A stretch of 64,000 bases of DNA from JAPPHA01 sp965242975 (GTDB lineage: Bacteria > Pseudomonadota > Alphaproteobacteria > Rhodobacterales > Rhodobacteraceae), in contig CBDETS010000007.1 in assembly GCA_965242975.1 (NCBI GenBank), positions 3,348,001-3,412,000 of the forward strand, in the 5' to 3' direction. Under the pieces are notes generated by a model. It saw nothing but the letters and a program-made list of their open reading frames with translations. It did not search any database and had not been told where the DNA came from. This document shows positions 1-8,406 of the stretch, in pieces (the stretch's first letter is position 1; each line of letters opens with the position of its first letter). The position numbers and the translations under genes were made by a program.

Positions 1-622
1 CGACAAGCGAAGCGAATTCGCGCAGAACCGCGTGCTGGATTCGCGCCCACAGGAAGCCGGGAACGTCGGGGCAGGACACAGGCGTCTTGCCGGATTCATT
101 CAGGATCCGCGTCGTTTCAGCAACGGAGTGCTCCGAGCTCTCTTTTCCCGGCACGACTTCGACCAACTCCACCAGGTGGGCGGGCTGGGCATAATGAGCA
201 ATGCAGAAATTCTGCGGGCGTCGCAGGACCGACTGGATCTCGGTCGCACTCAGCGCCGATGTGGTCGACGACAGGATTGCGTCGACCGGTGCATGCGCTT
301 CGGCCCGCGCCAACAGATCCTGTTTCACGCCGATGTCTTCGGTGACAGCTTCGACGACGAAACCCCTTTCGGATACCGCCTGTCCCAGATCCGCATGCGC
401 ACCGATCCGCGCAAGCACTGCGTCACGGTCCACAGCGTCGGCCAGGCCCTGCGCAGCAAGTGCATCAAACCCCTGTCGGCACCGTTCGAGCGCGGGGGCA
501 AGCGTTTCCTCCCGACGCCCCCACAGCATGACCTCTGCCCCGCCCAGGGCCAGCGAGAGGGCGATCTGCCCTCCCATCGTGCCCGGGCCCAAAACAGCAC
601 AATTGGGCAGGTCAGCCGACAT
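1..622 (-). CDS. 3-hydroxyacyl-CoA dehydrogenase, NAD-binding part (3' end beyond window)
   Basis: The visible 207 residues belong to an NAD-dependent 3-hydroxyacyl-CoA dehydrogenase, which oxidises 3-hydroxyacyl-CoA to 3-ketoacyl-CoA. A Rossmann GxGxxG (GPGTMG) lies at residues 12-17. The segment AHYAQPAHLVELVEVVPG (from residue 142) matches the family stretch HFFNPxH...EVV that carries the catalytic His. The ATG at 622 overlaps the end of the upstream hydrolase gene by 11 bases, so it is probably translationally coupled as the fourth gene of a CoA operon. The C-terminal helical domain lies off the left edge. The acyl substrate cannot be told from the sequence. Confidence 0.88.
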   Translation of the reverse strand, partial: MSADLPNCAVLGPGTMGGQIALSLALGGAEVMLWGRREETLAPALERCRQGFDALAAQGLADAVDRDAVLARIGAHADLGQAVSERGFVVEAVTEDIGVKQDLLARAEAHAPVDAILSSTTSALSATEIQSVLRRPQNFCIAHYAQPAHLVELVEVVPGKESSEHSVAETTRILNESGKTPVSCPDVPGFLWARIQHAVLREFASLV

Positions 623-1562
623 AGTGCCACCCTCCGTCACGCTGCTCTGCACGTCCCTTGTCCGTGAAATCTCTCAGGCTGGCATCGATCGACACCAGCG
701 CACGCCACTCGCGCACCATGTCCTGGTCGTCACAGCACCTGTCCCGCAGCTCTGAAAAGGAGATGCCAGGCTTGGCCTTCATGTGCGTCACGATCGAGGC
801 CTCGACCTTGTCCACCCGGGCTCGGCAGTCGTCAACCAGTTCCCGTGTTTCGGCGGCGGTTTTCACGTCGTCATGGGCGAAGAGAACCGCCTGAACGTCG
901 CGTTCCACGAGAAATTCCTCGATCTTGTCGAAGGTTGCACGCATCACGTTCGGGTCTTCGTAGAGATAAAGAACCGGGTTGAATGGCGGCAACAGCGGGT
1001 CGGCGATGACCAGCGTTCTTGTTGAGTGCTCGAAAAACCCGACCTCGGCCATGGAATGGCCCGGAACTTCGACAACTTCCAGCGCGACGCCGCCGCCGAG
1101 GTCAATCACGTCGCCATTCTTTATGAACTCTTCGATCGGGCCTTCGGTCGGACCCATCCAGTCAAGATATTCTTCGTCAAGATCGAAATGCTCGCCTTCC
1201 GGAAACGCATGCACGATCGCCTTGGCATTGAGCATGTTGTCAGCGACGCGGTCCGCACGGTTTGCGTGGCCGAGGATCGTGCAGCCGGTTTCGGCCTTGA
1301 GCCAGCCGTTGTTGCCGATATGGTCCATGTGCTCGTGGGTCAGCAGAAGCAGATCGAGGTCCTTGCGGGCAATGCCCAGTTCATCGAAGGCCTGCTCAAG
1401 GGCGGCCAGACCGCCCAATAGCCCGCTGTCGATCAACGCGATCCTGTTCGCGCCGCGTACAAAGAAGACCCGGGTTGCGGTTTTGCCTTCGTGATCTCCT
1501 GGCAGGCCCATTGAAACTGTTGCAAACGGGTCGGATTGATAGCTGATTACCGATTTGCTCAT
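612..1562 (-). CDS. Metallo-beta-lactamase-fold hydrolase
   Basis: This 316-residue protein has the MBL-fold metal motif HxHxDH as THEHMDHIG (His76, His78, Asp80, His81), a later metal His in EVPGHSMAEVGFF, the bridging Asp in VIADPLLPP and a last His in LFAHDD. It is therefore a dinuclear metal hydrolase of the glyoxalase II/lactonase/thioesterase-like type. A longer reading frame upstream is open, but the ATG at 1562 follows a clear GAGGAG ribosome site. It lies between an enoyl-CoA hydratase and a hydroxyacyl-CoA dehydrogenase gene, which suggests hydrolysis of a thioester or lactone in the same pathway. That role is inference; the fold is clear. Confidence 0.85.
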   Translation of the reverse strand: MSKSVISYQSDPFATVSMGLPGDHEGKTATRVFFVRGANRIALIDSGLLGGLAALEQAFDELGIARKDLDLLLLTHEHMDHIGNNGWLKAETGCTILGHANRADRVADNMLNAKAIVHAFPEGEHFDLDEEYLDWMGPTEGPIEEFIKNGDVIDLGGGVALEVVEVPGHSMAEVGFFEHSTRTLVIADPLLPPFNPVLYLYEDPNVMRATFDKIEEFLVERDVQAVLFAHDDVKTAAETRELVDDCRARVDKVEASIVTHMKAKPGISFSELRDRCCDDQDMVREWRALVSIDASLRDFTDKGRAEQRDGGWHYVG

Positions 1563-1575
1563 TTGAACGTTCTCC

Positions 1576-2370
1576 TCAGCACCCCTTGAACTCAGGGTCG
1601 CGTTTTTCCATGAAGGCCGCGATGCCTTCCTTTCCGTCCCCGGTGGCAAAAAGCGTACCGAGCACGCGTTGTTCCAACGTCAATCCCGCGCTCAACGCGG
1701 CATCGAGGCCGTCGTCAACCACCCGTTTCCCTTCGCGCAGTGCCACAGGTGCCTGTCTGGCCAGTTCGTGCGCGAACTCCAGCGCCCGCGGCATCAGCGC
1801 CTCAGGCGCGCAGGCTTCCAATGCTGCACCGTAGTCGACCGCCTCCGCCGCGGTGATCATTCGGCCGGTCATCAGGATTTCCTTGGCCCGCATTGGTCCC
1901 ACCAGGCGGGGCAGACGCTGTGTCCCACCGCCGCCGGGGAGAAGCCCGAGCTTGATCTCCGGCAGGCCAAGCCTGGTCTTTTCATTGACGAAAACGAAAT
2001 CGCAGCACAGTGCCAGTTCGAATCCGCCACCGAGCGCATAGCCGTTGACCGCGCAAATCGTTGCCTGGGGCAGACTGGCTACCGCGTCGAAGGTCAGGCG
2101 CGAACGGCGCTGAAATTCGTCAAACACCGCCTGGCCGACACCGTGATACCCCGCAATGTCCGCACCTGCGACGAAGCCGCGTCCGGTACCTGTCAGAATC
2201 AGCACGCGAACCTCGTTCTTCCGGGATTGGAGTCCGTTCACATAGTCGCCCAAGGCCGCCTGAATCTCGAAATTCAGCGCGCCCAGCGCCTCTTCCCGAT
2301 CAATGCGCAGCACTTCGATCGGGCCGTGCCGTTCCAGAACCAGATTGGCATGCAACCGTTCCCCGGTCAT
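1576..2370 (-). CDS. Enoyl-CoA hydratase/isomerase (crotonase family)
   Basis: This 264-residue protein has the crotonase signature. The oxyanion-hole region reads GRGFVAGADI, the NGYALGGGFELALCCDF helix carries the first Glu position, and LPEIKLGLLPGGGGTQRL carries the second Glu. Length is normal for the family (about 260). The likely reaction is syn-hydration of a 2-enoyl-CoA, although crotonases also act as isomerases or hydrolases. Its ATG shares one base with the stop of the CoA transferase gene (TGATG), and the hydrolase gene follows after about 13 bases, so it is an internal member of a tightly packed operon. Confidence 0.9.
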   Translation of the reverse strand: MTGERLHANLVLERHGPIEVLRIDREEALGALNFEIQAALGDYVNGLQSRKNEVRVLILTGTGRGFVAGADIAGYHGVGQAVFDEFQRRSRLTFDAVASLPQATICAVNGYALGGGFELALCCDFVFVNEKTRLGLPEIKLGLLPGGGGTQRLPRLVGPMRAKEILMTGRMITAAEAVDYGAALEACAPEALMPRALEFAHELARQAPVALREGKRVVDDGLDAALSAGLTLEQRVLGTLFATGDGKEGIAAFMEKRDPEFKGC

Positions 2371-3554
2371 CAGACTGCACCCTTCGACTTGAGTTCGGCA
2401 AGCCTGGCCGCACCGAACATTTCGGCCAGAATCTCGTCCGTATGTTCCCCGACCTGTGGCGGTGCGTGGCGCAGCGACACCGGCGTTTCACTCATGGTGA
2501 CCGGATTGGCGATGGCCTTGATCTTGCCTGCTTTCGGGTGATCCATTTCGACGAGCTGTGGCGATTTCAGGCGTACGAGTTCCTCCATCGCCTCGCTGGA
2601 CTTTCGGATCGGCGCCGCCCAGACATCGGCGTCTTCAAGAACCGCCATGATCTCCTCGGTGGTCTTCTTTCTCGTGCCTTCATCAATCCGCAGCTTCACG
2701 GCGTCACGTTCGGCCCAGGGGTCCATCTGGTCCAAACCGCTGTCCCCGAGAAGCGGCCCCAGCTTGGACAGCGGACACATGGCAATCGCAATCCATCCGT
2801 CGGCAGTAGGATGCGCGCCGTAAGGAGCGTCATTCCAGCACGATGCGACACCGGCCTCGGACCTCTCAAGCGTAATGTCCTGATTGAGGACCGCGAAGTT
2901 CTCCTGTCCCATTACATTTAGTGTCGCCGCGTACAGGTTGGTTTCAATCTTCTGGCCCATGCCGTGCCTGTCGCGCGCCAGAAGCGCTCCCAGGATTCCG
3001 ATCGCAAGTGCCTGTGACGCCGCGAAGTCGGAAATCGGCGTGCCGCACGCAGTCGGCGGGTCCCCGGCGCGACCGGTATTGAACATGACGCCCGACATCG
3101 CCTGGATCAGCAGGTCCTGGCCGGGCATGCCTTTCTTCGCCATATGGCTGGTCGAGCCCCAACCGGAGCCACTGGCATATATGATCCCGGGACTTACGGC
3201 CTTGAAGTCGTCATAGCCCAACCCGAGGCGGTCCATCACTCCACTTCGGAAATTCTCCACGACAACATCACATTCCTTGGACATCTCCAGGAGCAATGCG
3301 CGTCCTTCCGGGTTTTTCAGGTCAACCGTCACCGAGCGTTTGTTGCGATTGAAGGAATGGAACGCCGCGCTGTCGCCGCCAACGAACTGACCGATCATCG
3401 GCATGGACCTCATCCATTCGCCTGTGCCAGGCCGCTCGACCTTGAGGACGTCCGCACCCATGTCTGCGAGCGTCTGGGTGCACAGTGGGCCAAGCATCAT
3501 CTGCGTGAAATCGAGAATGCGAATGCCGTCCAGGGCATGCGGCGGAACTTCCAT
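2370..3554 (-). CDS. Class III CoA transferase (CaiB/BaiF family)
   Basis: At 394 residues this matches CaiB/BaiF (formyl-CoA transferase type) enzymes, which move CoA between carboxylic acids. The N-terminus ILDFTQMMLGPLCTQTLADM is typical. The catalytic Asp is expected at Asp147 in GQDLLIQAMSG, and NFRSGVMDRLGLGY is another family stretch. The ATG at 3554 follows an AAAGGA ribosome site. It is the first gene of the minus-strand CoA operon and so probably performs the activating step, with hydration, hydrolysis and oxidation encoded downstream. The promoter region holds a LacI-type palindrome shared with the divergent regulator. Confidence 0.92.
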   Translation of the reverse strand: MEVPPHALDGIRILDFTQMMLGPLCTQTLADMGADVLKVERPGTGEWMRSMPMIGQFVGGDSAAFHSFNRNKRSVTVDLKNPEGRALLLEMSKECDVVVENFRSGVMDRLGLGYDDFKAVSPGIIYASGSGWGSTSHMAKKGMPGQDLLIQAMSGVMFNTGRAGDPPTACGTPISDFAASQALAIGILGALLARDRHGMGQKIETNLYAATLNVMGQENFAVLNQDITLERSEAGVASCWNDAPYGAHPTADGWIAIAMCPLSKLGPLLGDSGLDQMDPWAERDAVKLRIDEGTRKKTTEEIMAVLEDADVWAAPIRKSSEAMEELVRLKSPQLVEMDHPKAGKIKAIANPVTMSETPVSLRHAPPQVGEHTDEILAEMFGAARLAELKSKGAV

Positions 3555-3598
3555 TGGCCATTCCTTTGTGAATTCGACGCCGAATCGAGGGAAATCAC

Positions 3599-3620
3599 TT
3601 TGGTAATACGCTTTACCAAA
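3599..3620. promoter_or_regulatory. LacI-family operator palindrome
   Basis: TTTGGTAA-N6-TTACCAAA is an inverted repeat with perfect 8-base arms whose exact centre is a CpG step, the usual design of LacI/GalR operators. It sits 45 bases from the CoA transferase start and 66 bases from the divergent lacI-type gene, so one site could control both directions. Confidence 0.7.
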
Positions 3621-3685
3621 TTGCGCTTGCGTGCTTCAAGAAAAATCCGAAAACTGCGCTTCGAGGCAGGTCCCGGGGTTCAGAA

Positions 3686-4684
3686 ATGCCAACCATGGCT
3701 CAGATTGCGAAGAAGGCAGGCGTTTCCTCGGCCGTTGTGTCGCGCGTAATCGGCAATGACGAAACGCTGAGGATTGGCCAGGAAACCCGCAAGAGAGTCG
3801 AGGCGGCCATCCGGGAAATGAATTACGCGCCCAATGTGGCGGCACAATCCCTGGCGTCCTCACAATCCGGCACAATCGCGGTGATCGTCCACGACATCGC
3901 CAACCCGGTCTACGGAGAAATCATGCGGGGCGCTCAGGCAGAGGCGGCTCGGCAGCATAAGGCAATCATCCTTGGTGATGCTTCAGCAGGCACCGCCAGC
4001 AACACGCGTCTTGCACAGATGATCAGTGGAGGAGGGGTTGACGGCTTGATCCTGCAGGCCGCCGGCGAGGTTTCCGACGAGCTCATTGCCGGTGCCGCGA
4101 GAAAAGGCGTTCCGATCGTGCTCCTCCAGGCGAACATGGACGTGGATGCTCACCTCGTTCAGCTCCCGGACGAGCAGGCTGCCATCCTGGCGACGCAACA
4201 TCTTGTTGATCTCGGCCACTCCCGGATCGGCTGCCTGGCTACCGACGAGGGCCTGACGTTCACCACCGCACGCCTCGCCGGCTGGAGCAAGGTGATGGCA
4301 GACCGCGTGCATGCGGATTGCGTCGTATTCTCCGCGCCGAACTCGGAATCAGGAGAAGCCGCGACGCGTGCGCTCCTTGAACGCCATTCCGATATTTCCG
4401 GCCTCGTCTGCTTCAACGTCGTTGCCGCCGTGGGTGCTTTGCGAATCGCCCGGGAAAAGGGGCTGAACGTTCCCGGCGACCTGTCGATTGTCGCCATCCA
4501 CGACGTCAAGTTTGCGCAGGACCTTTGGGTGCCCCTGACCGTCGTATCCATGCCTTTGCGGGAAATGGGTCAACTGGCCGTCCAAACAGTGTGCACACCG
4601 CCGTTCGAGGCAAAGACGTCACTCCAACTTGAAAACACGCCCAGACTCATCATCAGGCAAAGCACAGCCCCGCCGAGCCGCTAG
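3686..4684 (+). CDS. LacI-family transcriptional regulator
   Basis: This 332-residue protein starts with a LacI helix-turn-helix (MAQIAKKAGVSSAVVSRVI) and hinge (YAPNVAAQSLASSQSG), followed by a periplasmic-binding-type sensor domain (IAVIVHDIANPVYGEIMRGA; later HLVDLGHSRIGCLA). The first ATG is used here; another lies three codons downstream. It is divergent from a CoA-activation operon rather than sugar genes, which is unusual for this family. The palindrome in the shared intergenic region makes local repression and autoregulation likely. The effector is unknown. Confidence 0.92.
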   Translation: MPTMAQIAKKAGVSSAVVSRVIGNDETLRIGQETRKRVEAAIREMNYAPNVAAQSLASSQSGTIAVIVHDIANPVYGEIMRGAQAEAARQHKAIILGDASAGTASNTRLAQMISGGGVDGLILQAAGEVSDELIAGAARKGVPIVLLQANMDVDAHLVQLPDEQAAILATQHLVDLGHSRIGCLATDEGLTFTTARLAGWSKVMADRVHADCVVFSAPNSESGEAATRALLERHSDISGLVCFNVVAAVGALRIAREKGLNVPGDLSIVAIHDVKFAQDLWVPLTVVSMPLREMGQLAVQTVCTPPFEAKTSLQLENTPRLIIRQSTAPPSR

Positions 4685-4812
4685 AAGCGGTCTTTTCGCT
4701 CCCATTCCATCCTTCGGGCCCTGTTTCCGAACCTCGGTGAGTCGCGCACGCCCGGGACAATCATGACATTCCTTGGCGAAACGGCCTACCGCCCAGGTAT
4801 CAGCAGTTGGTA

Positions 4813-4829
4813 ATCCGGGTACTCCGGAT
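4813..4829 (-). terminator. Short hairpin at the end of the HIT gene
   Basis: ATCCGG-N5-CCGGAT forms a 6-base stem and 5-base loop that overlaps the last base of the HIT stop codon. No U-rich tract follows, so intrinsic termination is only a possibility. It lies between convergent genes. Confidence 0.3.
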
Positions 4830-5209
4830 CAAACGGTCATGACCAACGGGCCGATGGGCCGGCCGGCAAGTACATGGACGTGAAAATGCGGGACTTCCTG
4901 CACGCCGTCCGTGCCGGTGTTCGCGATCAGCCGATATCCCTTTCCGCCATCGCCCGGCGAAAGATCCAGTTTTTCGCATACCCCCCGCACGGCGTCGAAA
5001 AAGCCGACGATCTCTTCTGCCGTCGCCTCGGATTGAAAATGGTCGAAACAGACGTACGAACCCTTGGGAATGACCAGAACATGGACGGGCGCTCTCGGAG
5101 AAATGTCCTCAAAGGCGAGCGCGTGCTCGGTATCGAGAACTGTCCGGTTCGGGATTTCACCCCGCAAGATCTTGGCGAAGATGTTGTCACCGTCATAATC
5201 GTAGGCCAT
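4829..5209 (-). CDS. HIT family nucleotide hydrolase
   Basis: This 126-residue histidine-triad protein has the motif HFHVHVLAG at residues 108-116, whose middle His is the expected nucleophile for nucleotide-ester or phosphoramidate hydrolysis (HinT/HIT type, for example AMP-lysine or dinucleoside polyphosphates). Length fits the family. The ATG at 5209 is preceded by AGGAG; an upstream in-frame start at 5245 lacks family similarity. The gene lies upstream of adenosine-kinase-like and endonuclease III genes without a shared operon being obvious. The physiological substrate is not known. Confidence 0.9.
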   Translation of the reverse strand: MAYDYDGDNIFAKILRGEIPNRTVLDTEHALAFEDISPRAPVHVLVIPKGSYVCFDHFQSEATAEEIVGFFDAVRGVCEKLDLSPGDGGKGYRLIANTGTDGVQEVPHFHVHVLAGRPIGPLVMTV

Positions 5210-5421
5210 GGACTGCACTCCTGAAGTCTGGTTCCTGGAAATCACATTTCGGGTTCAGGTGACATCCCGAACAATTCGTGGGCCTGCCCCGAGATCTTCG
5301 TTCGCGGTTCCCCCAGGCATTGGAACCTCACGAACCCGGGACACCGGGGCTCGGAAGATGACCGTCACACGGTTTTTCCGGAAGGTTCGTTTCATTGGTT
5401 CCATAGGTTCAAGAACCCGCA

Positions 5422-6405
5422 TCACGAATGCAGCTCCCGCTGAACAAGTGTTCGGAGGTCCGTCTTTGGTCGAGCCCCGACATGCCTTATCACCTCTCCT
5501 GCGGACAGGCACCCCAGGCGGGCGCACAATTCCAGATTGAATCCAGCAGTCAATCCGTACAGGAATCCTGCGGCAAACAGGTCACCGGCACCCGTCACGT
5601 CAACAACAGGACCAGGTCGGGCCGGCACCCGATGCAACTGCTTACCGGAAGCAACGACGGCACCTTCGTTTCCCAGTGTGCAGGCAAGGATCGATACCTC
5701 CCTCCGGGCCTCCTCGACGGCCTGATTCAGTTCATCCCTTTGGTAGAGCGCTTTCAACTCATGCTGATTGCAGAACAGGAGGTCCACATCTTCCCTGACC
5801 ATCCTTCGGAAGGACGAAAAATGCCGGGAAACGCAGAATGGGTCGGAAAGCGACAGCGACACGCTTCCCTCTCCCCCTTTGCAGTACTCGATGGCCCGTG
5901 CGAACGCCGCACGACCGTCCGGACCATCGAAGCGGTATCCTTCGAGATATATCCAGCCCGTTCTCTCAATCAGCCTCCGGTCGATGTCTCGGGAACCAAG
6001 CGTCTCGGAGGCGCCAAGGTATGTACTCATGGAACGCTCGCCGTCGGGAGTGACCAAAACCATGCAGCATCCGGTATCCGTCCCGTGCCCGGAATTGGCC
6101 ATCGGGGTTTCGTACGTCACGCCCAGGCCCCTGATGTCATCGGCAAAGACGTGCCCGAGCCGGTCGTCTCCCACTTTGCCGACATAGGCGGTACGGCACC
6201 CCAAACCCGCGAGTCCCGCGATCGTATTGGCTGCCGATCCTCCCGAAACTTCGCTTGGTGAATCCATGACGCGTCGAAGGTGGACAGCCCGCTGCCCATC
6301 GATCAGTTGCATCACGCCTTTCCGGACTCCATGTTCGACAAGGAACGTCTCCGCGCAGGCGGCAAGAATGTCGACCATCGCATTTCCAATTCCGACGACC
6401 TGCAT
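5422..6405 (-). CDS. PfkB-family kinase, adenosine-kinase-like
   Basis: About 327 residues of a ribokinase-fold kinase. The N-terminus QVVGIGNAMVDIL, the glycine-rich GGSAANTIAGLAGLG and the ATP/anion-hole motif DVTGAGDLFAAGFLYG with its catalytic Asp are all present. The pattern resembles proteins annotated as adenosine kinase in Rhodobacteraceae, but other nucleosides or sugars are possible. The start is uncertain: ATG at 6405 begins just before the conserved first strand, while ATG at 6447 would overlap nth. The gene follows nth by a few bases and is probably cotranscribed with it. Confidence 0.85.
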   Translation of the reverse strand: MQVVGIGNAMVDILAACAETFLVEHGVRKGVMQLIDGQRAVHLRRVMDSPSEVSGGSAANTIAGLAGLGCRTAYVGKVGDDRLGHVFADDIRGLGVTYETPMANSGHGTDTGCCMVLVTPDGERSMSTYLGASETLGSRDIDRRLIERTGWIYLEGYRFDGPDGRAAFARAIEYCKGGEGSVSLSLSDPFCVSRHFSSFRRMVREDVDLLFCNQHELKALYQRDELNQAVEEARREVSILACTLGNEGAVVASGKQLHRVPARPGPVVDVTGAGDLFAAGFLYGLTAGFNLELCARLGCLSAGEVIRHVGARPKTDLRTLVQRELHS

Positions 6406-6412
6406 TTGCGGG

Positions 6413-7057
6413 TCACGCGGTCTTGTCCGGAAAACGGCACACGTCATGGATTATACAGTCCGCGCATTCGGGTTTGCGTGCCTTGCACACGTAACGGCCG
6501 TGCAGGATCATCCAGTGATGTGCATGCTGCTGAAACTCGGTGGGAACATGGTCCTCGATCGCTCGTTCAACCGCAGCCACATCCTTGCCGACCGCAACAC
6601 CCGAGCGATTTCCGAAGCGGAAAATATGTGTGTCTACCGCCTGCGCCGGATGTGAAAACCACATGTTCAGAACGACATTGGCGGTCTTTCGCCCGACGCC
6701 CGGGAGGTCGACCAGCGCAGCCCGTGACGACGGAACACCGCCCCCGTACTCCTTGATCAGGATTTGGCTGAGCCGGATGACGTTCTTTGCCTTTTGCTGG
6801 TACAACCCGATGGTTCGAATGTATTCGATCAAGCCGCTTTCGCCGAGTCGTGCCATTTTCTCCGGCGAATCGGCGACCTGGAACAGCGACCGGGTCGCCT
6901 TGTTGACGCCAGCATCGGTTGCCTGCGCCGAGAGGACAACAGCGACCAGTAACGTGAATGCGTTCACATGCTCGAGTTCGCCCTTTGGCTCCGAACGATG
7001 TGTCCGGAACCTGGTGAAAACCTCGCGCATGTCATGATAGTCGAGTTGACGTGCCAT
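6413..7057 (-). CDS. nth: Endonuclease III
   Basis: At 214 residues this matches Nth, the base-excision repair glycosylase/AP lyase for oxidised pyrimidines. The helix-hairpin-helix LPGVGRKTANVVL contains the catalytic Lys, and VDTHIFRFGNR the catalytic Asp. The C-terminus has the [4Fe-4S] ligands in the order C-x6-C-x2-C-x5-C (starting CKARKPEC). The ATG at 7057 gives the usual length; a longer reading to 7177 adds unrelated residues. It is divergent from an alkylation-repair gene, so two DNA-repair functions share this intergenic region. Confidence 0.95.
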   Translation of the reverse strand: MARQLDYHDMREVFTRFRTHRSEPKGELEHVNAFTLLVAVVLSAQATDAGVNKATRSLFQVADSPEKMARLGESGLIEYIRTIGLYQQKAKNVIRLSQILIKEYGGGVPSSRAALVDLPGVGRKTANVVLNMWFSHPAQAVDTHIFRFGNRSGVAVGKDVAAVERAIEDHVPTEFQQHAHHWMILHGRYVCKARKPECADCIIHDVCRFPDKTA

Positions 7058-7224
7058 CTGGCCTGTTTGACACGCGAATGATCGGGTTCCAAGCCCGAAA
7101 GGGCATCGGAATCGCGTCGGTTTCGAATGCGCAGGATTCGGGTCGAAATTCGATGCAAATTGCGCCAAATCCGTCACCGAGACGTGCGAAGGAAAACATT
7201 TAGGATTGTACGGAGTCGGACCCG

Positions 7225-8082
7225 ATGTCGGAAAACTCGTATCACTACAAGCTCATGGCTCGTGCCATCGACCACATCGCCCAAACGGTCGACGAACAGC
7301 CGGGACTGGATGACGTTGCGGAAGCGGTGGGGCTGTCTCCGGCGCATTTCCAACGTGTCTTCAGCCGTTGGGCCGGGGTCAGTCCGAAGAGATTCCAGCA
7401 GTTCGTTACGCTCGGAAACGCCAAGGCCCTGCTGTTGAACCGGCACACGGTTCTCGAAACCGCACACGCTTCCGGCTTGACAGGAACCGGGCGGCTCCAT
7501 GACCTGTTCCTGACCTGGGAAGCCATGAGCCCTGGAGAATATGCGAGCCGCGGGTCGGGGTTGACCATCCGTTACGGCTGGTTCGACTCACCTTTCGACG
7601 ACATGCTGGTCATGGCGACCGAACGCGGGATCTGCGGCCTCGGCTTCGCGGCAGAGACCGGTCCCGAAGCTGCCATCAGCGATCTTGCGGGGCGCTGGCC
7701 CAACGCAAGGTTTGTCCCGGACTCGGGAGCCATGATCGAGCACGTCGACAGGATTCTCGAGGGTAACGGGCACGTCAGCCTCCATCTTCTCGGGGCGCCG
7801 TTCCAGATCAAGGTCTGGGAAGCGCTCCTCAACATACCGTCGGGGCATGTCACAACCTATTCCTGTATCGCGAACCATATCGGGGCGCCGCGCGCCGCAC
7901 GGGCCGTCGGTACCGCGGTCGGGAAAAATCCCGTAAGCTGGCTGATTCCCTGTCACCGAGTCATCAGGCAAACCGGACAGCTGGGCGGTTATCATTGGGG
8001 CCTGCCAATCAAGCAGGCCATGCTGGCGAGGGAGGCCGCCCGAAACCGCCCTGAAGGACATTCATATACCCGCACGGCATGA
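7225..8082 (+). CDS. AraC-type HTH fused to O6-alkylguanine-DNA methyltransferase
   Basis: A 285-residue fusion. Residues about 1-105 form an AraC-type double helix-turn-helix (LDDVAEAVGLSPAHFQRVF). Residues about 115-272 are a methyltransferase with the acceptor motif PCHRV at 242-246 (Cys243). The Ada N-terminal zinc/phosphotriester domain is missing, so it resembles Ada without its methyl-activated switch. It should repair O6-methylguanine by suicide transfer. Whether it also regulates genes, and in response to what, is unclear. It lies divergent to nth. Confidence 0.9.
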   Translation: MSENSYHYKLMARAIDHIAQTVDEQPGLDDVAEAVGLSPAHFQRVFSRWAGVSPKRFQQFVTLGNAKALLLNRHTVLETAHASGLTGTGRLHDLFLTWEAMSPGEYASRGSGLTIRYGWFDSPFDDMLVMATERGICGLGFAAETGPEAAISDLAGRWPNARFVPDSGAMIEHVDRILEGNGHVSLHLLGAPFQIKVWEALLNIPSGHVTTYSCIANHIGAPRAARAVGTAVGKNPVSWLIPCHRVIRQTGQLGGYHWGLPIKQAMLAREAARNRPEGHSYTRTA

Positions 8083-8406
8083 TTCTGCGCGTTTGCCGGA
8101 ATCTATGGGAAGGGCGTTCCATTTCCTGATTGGTGAAACCGTGGGCGTGAACCCGATCGACGGGCAACAACCGGAAAGACGGGCAGACCATGAACGGCAT
8201 TGCACGAGACGGTGTTGGCCCGCTGCAGCCCGCTACATCCGGCGAACCCGATCGAAACCGCATGGACGACATCGAGTGGAACGTGAACCGGACGGCGTGT
8301 TATCCCGAGCATGGAAAGCCATCACGCCTGCGAAGGCTTCAAGCCAGGCTGGAATGTCCGCATCCTTGGGGCGTCATCCCGAATTCGGAGATGGGTGCCT
8401 TACGAT
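8083..8406. other. Intergenic region, convergent genes
   Basis: This stretch lies between the ends of the methyltransferase and hipA genes. I see no convincing gene, repeat or terminator with a T-tract in it. Confidence 0.5.
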
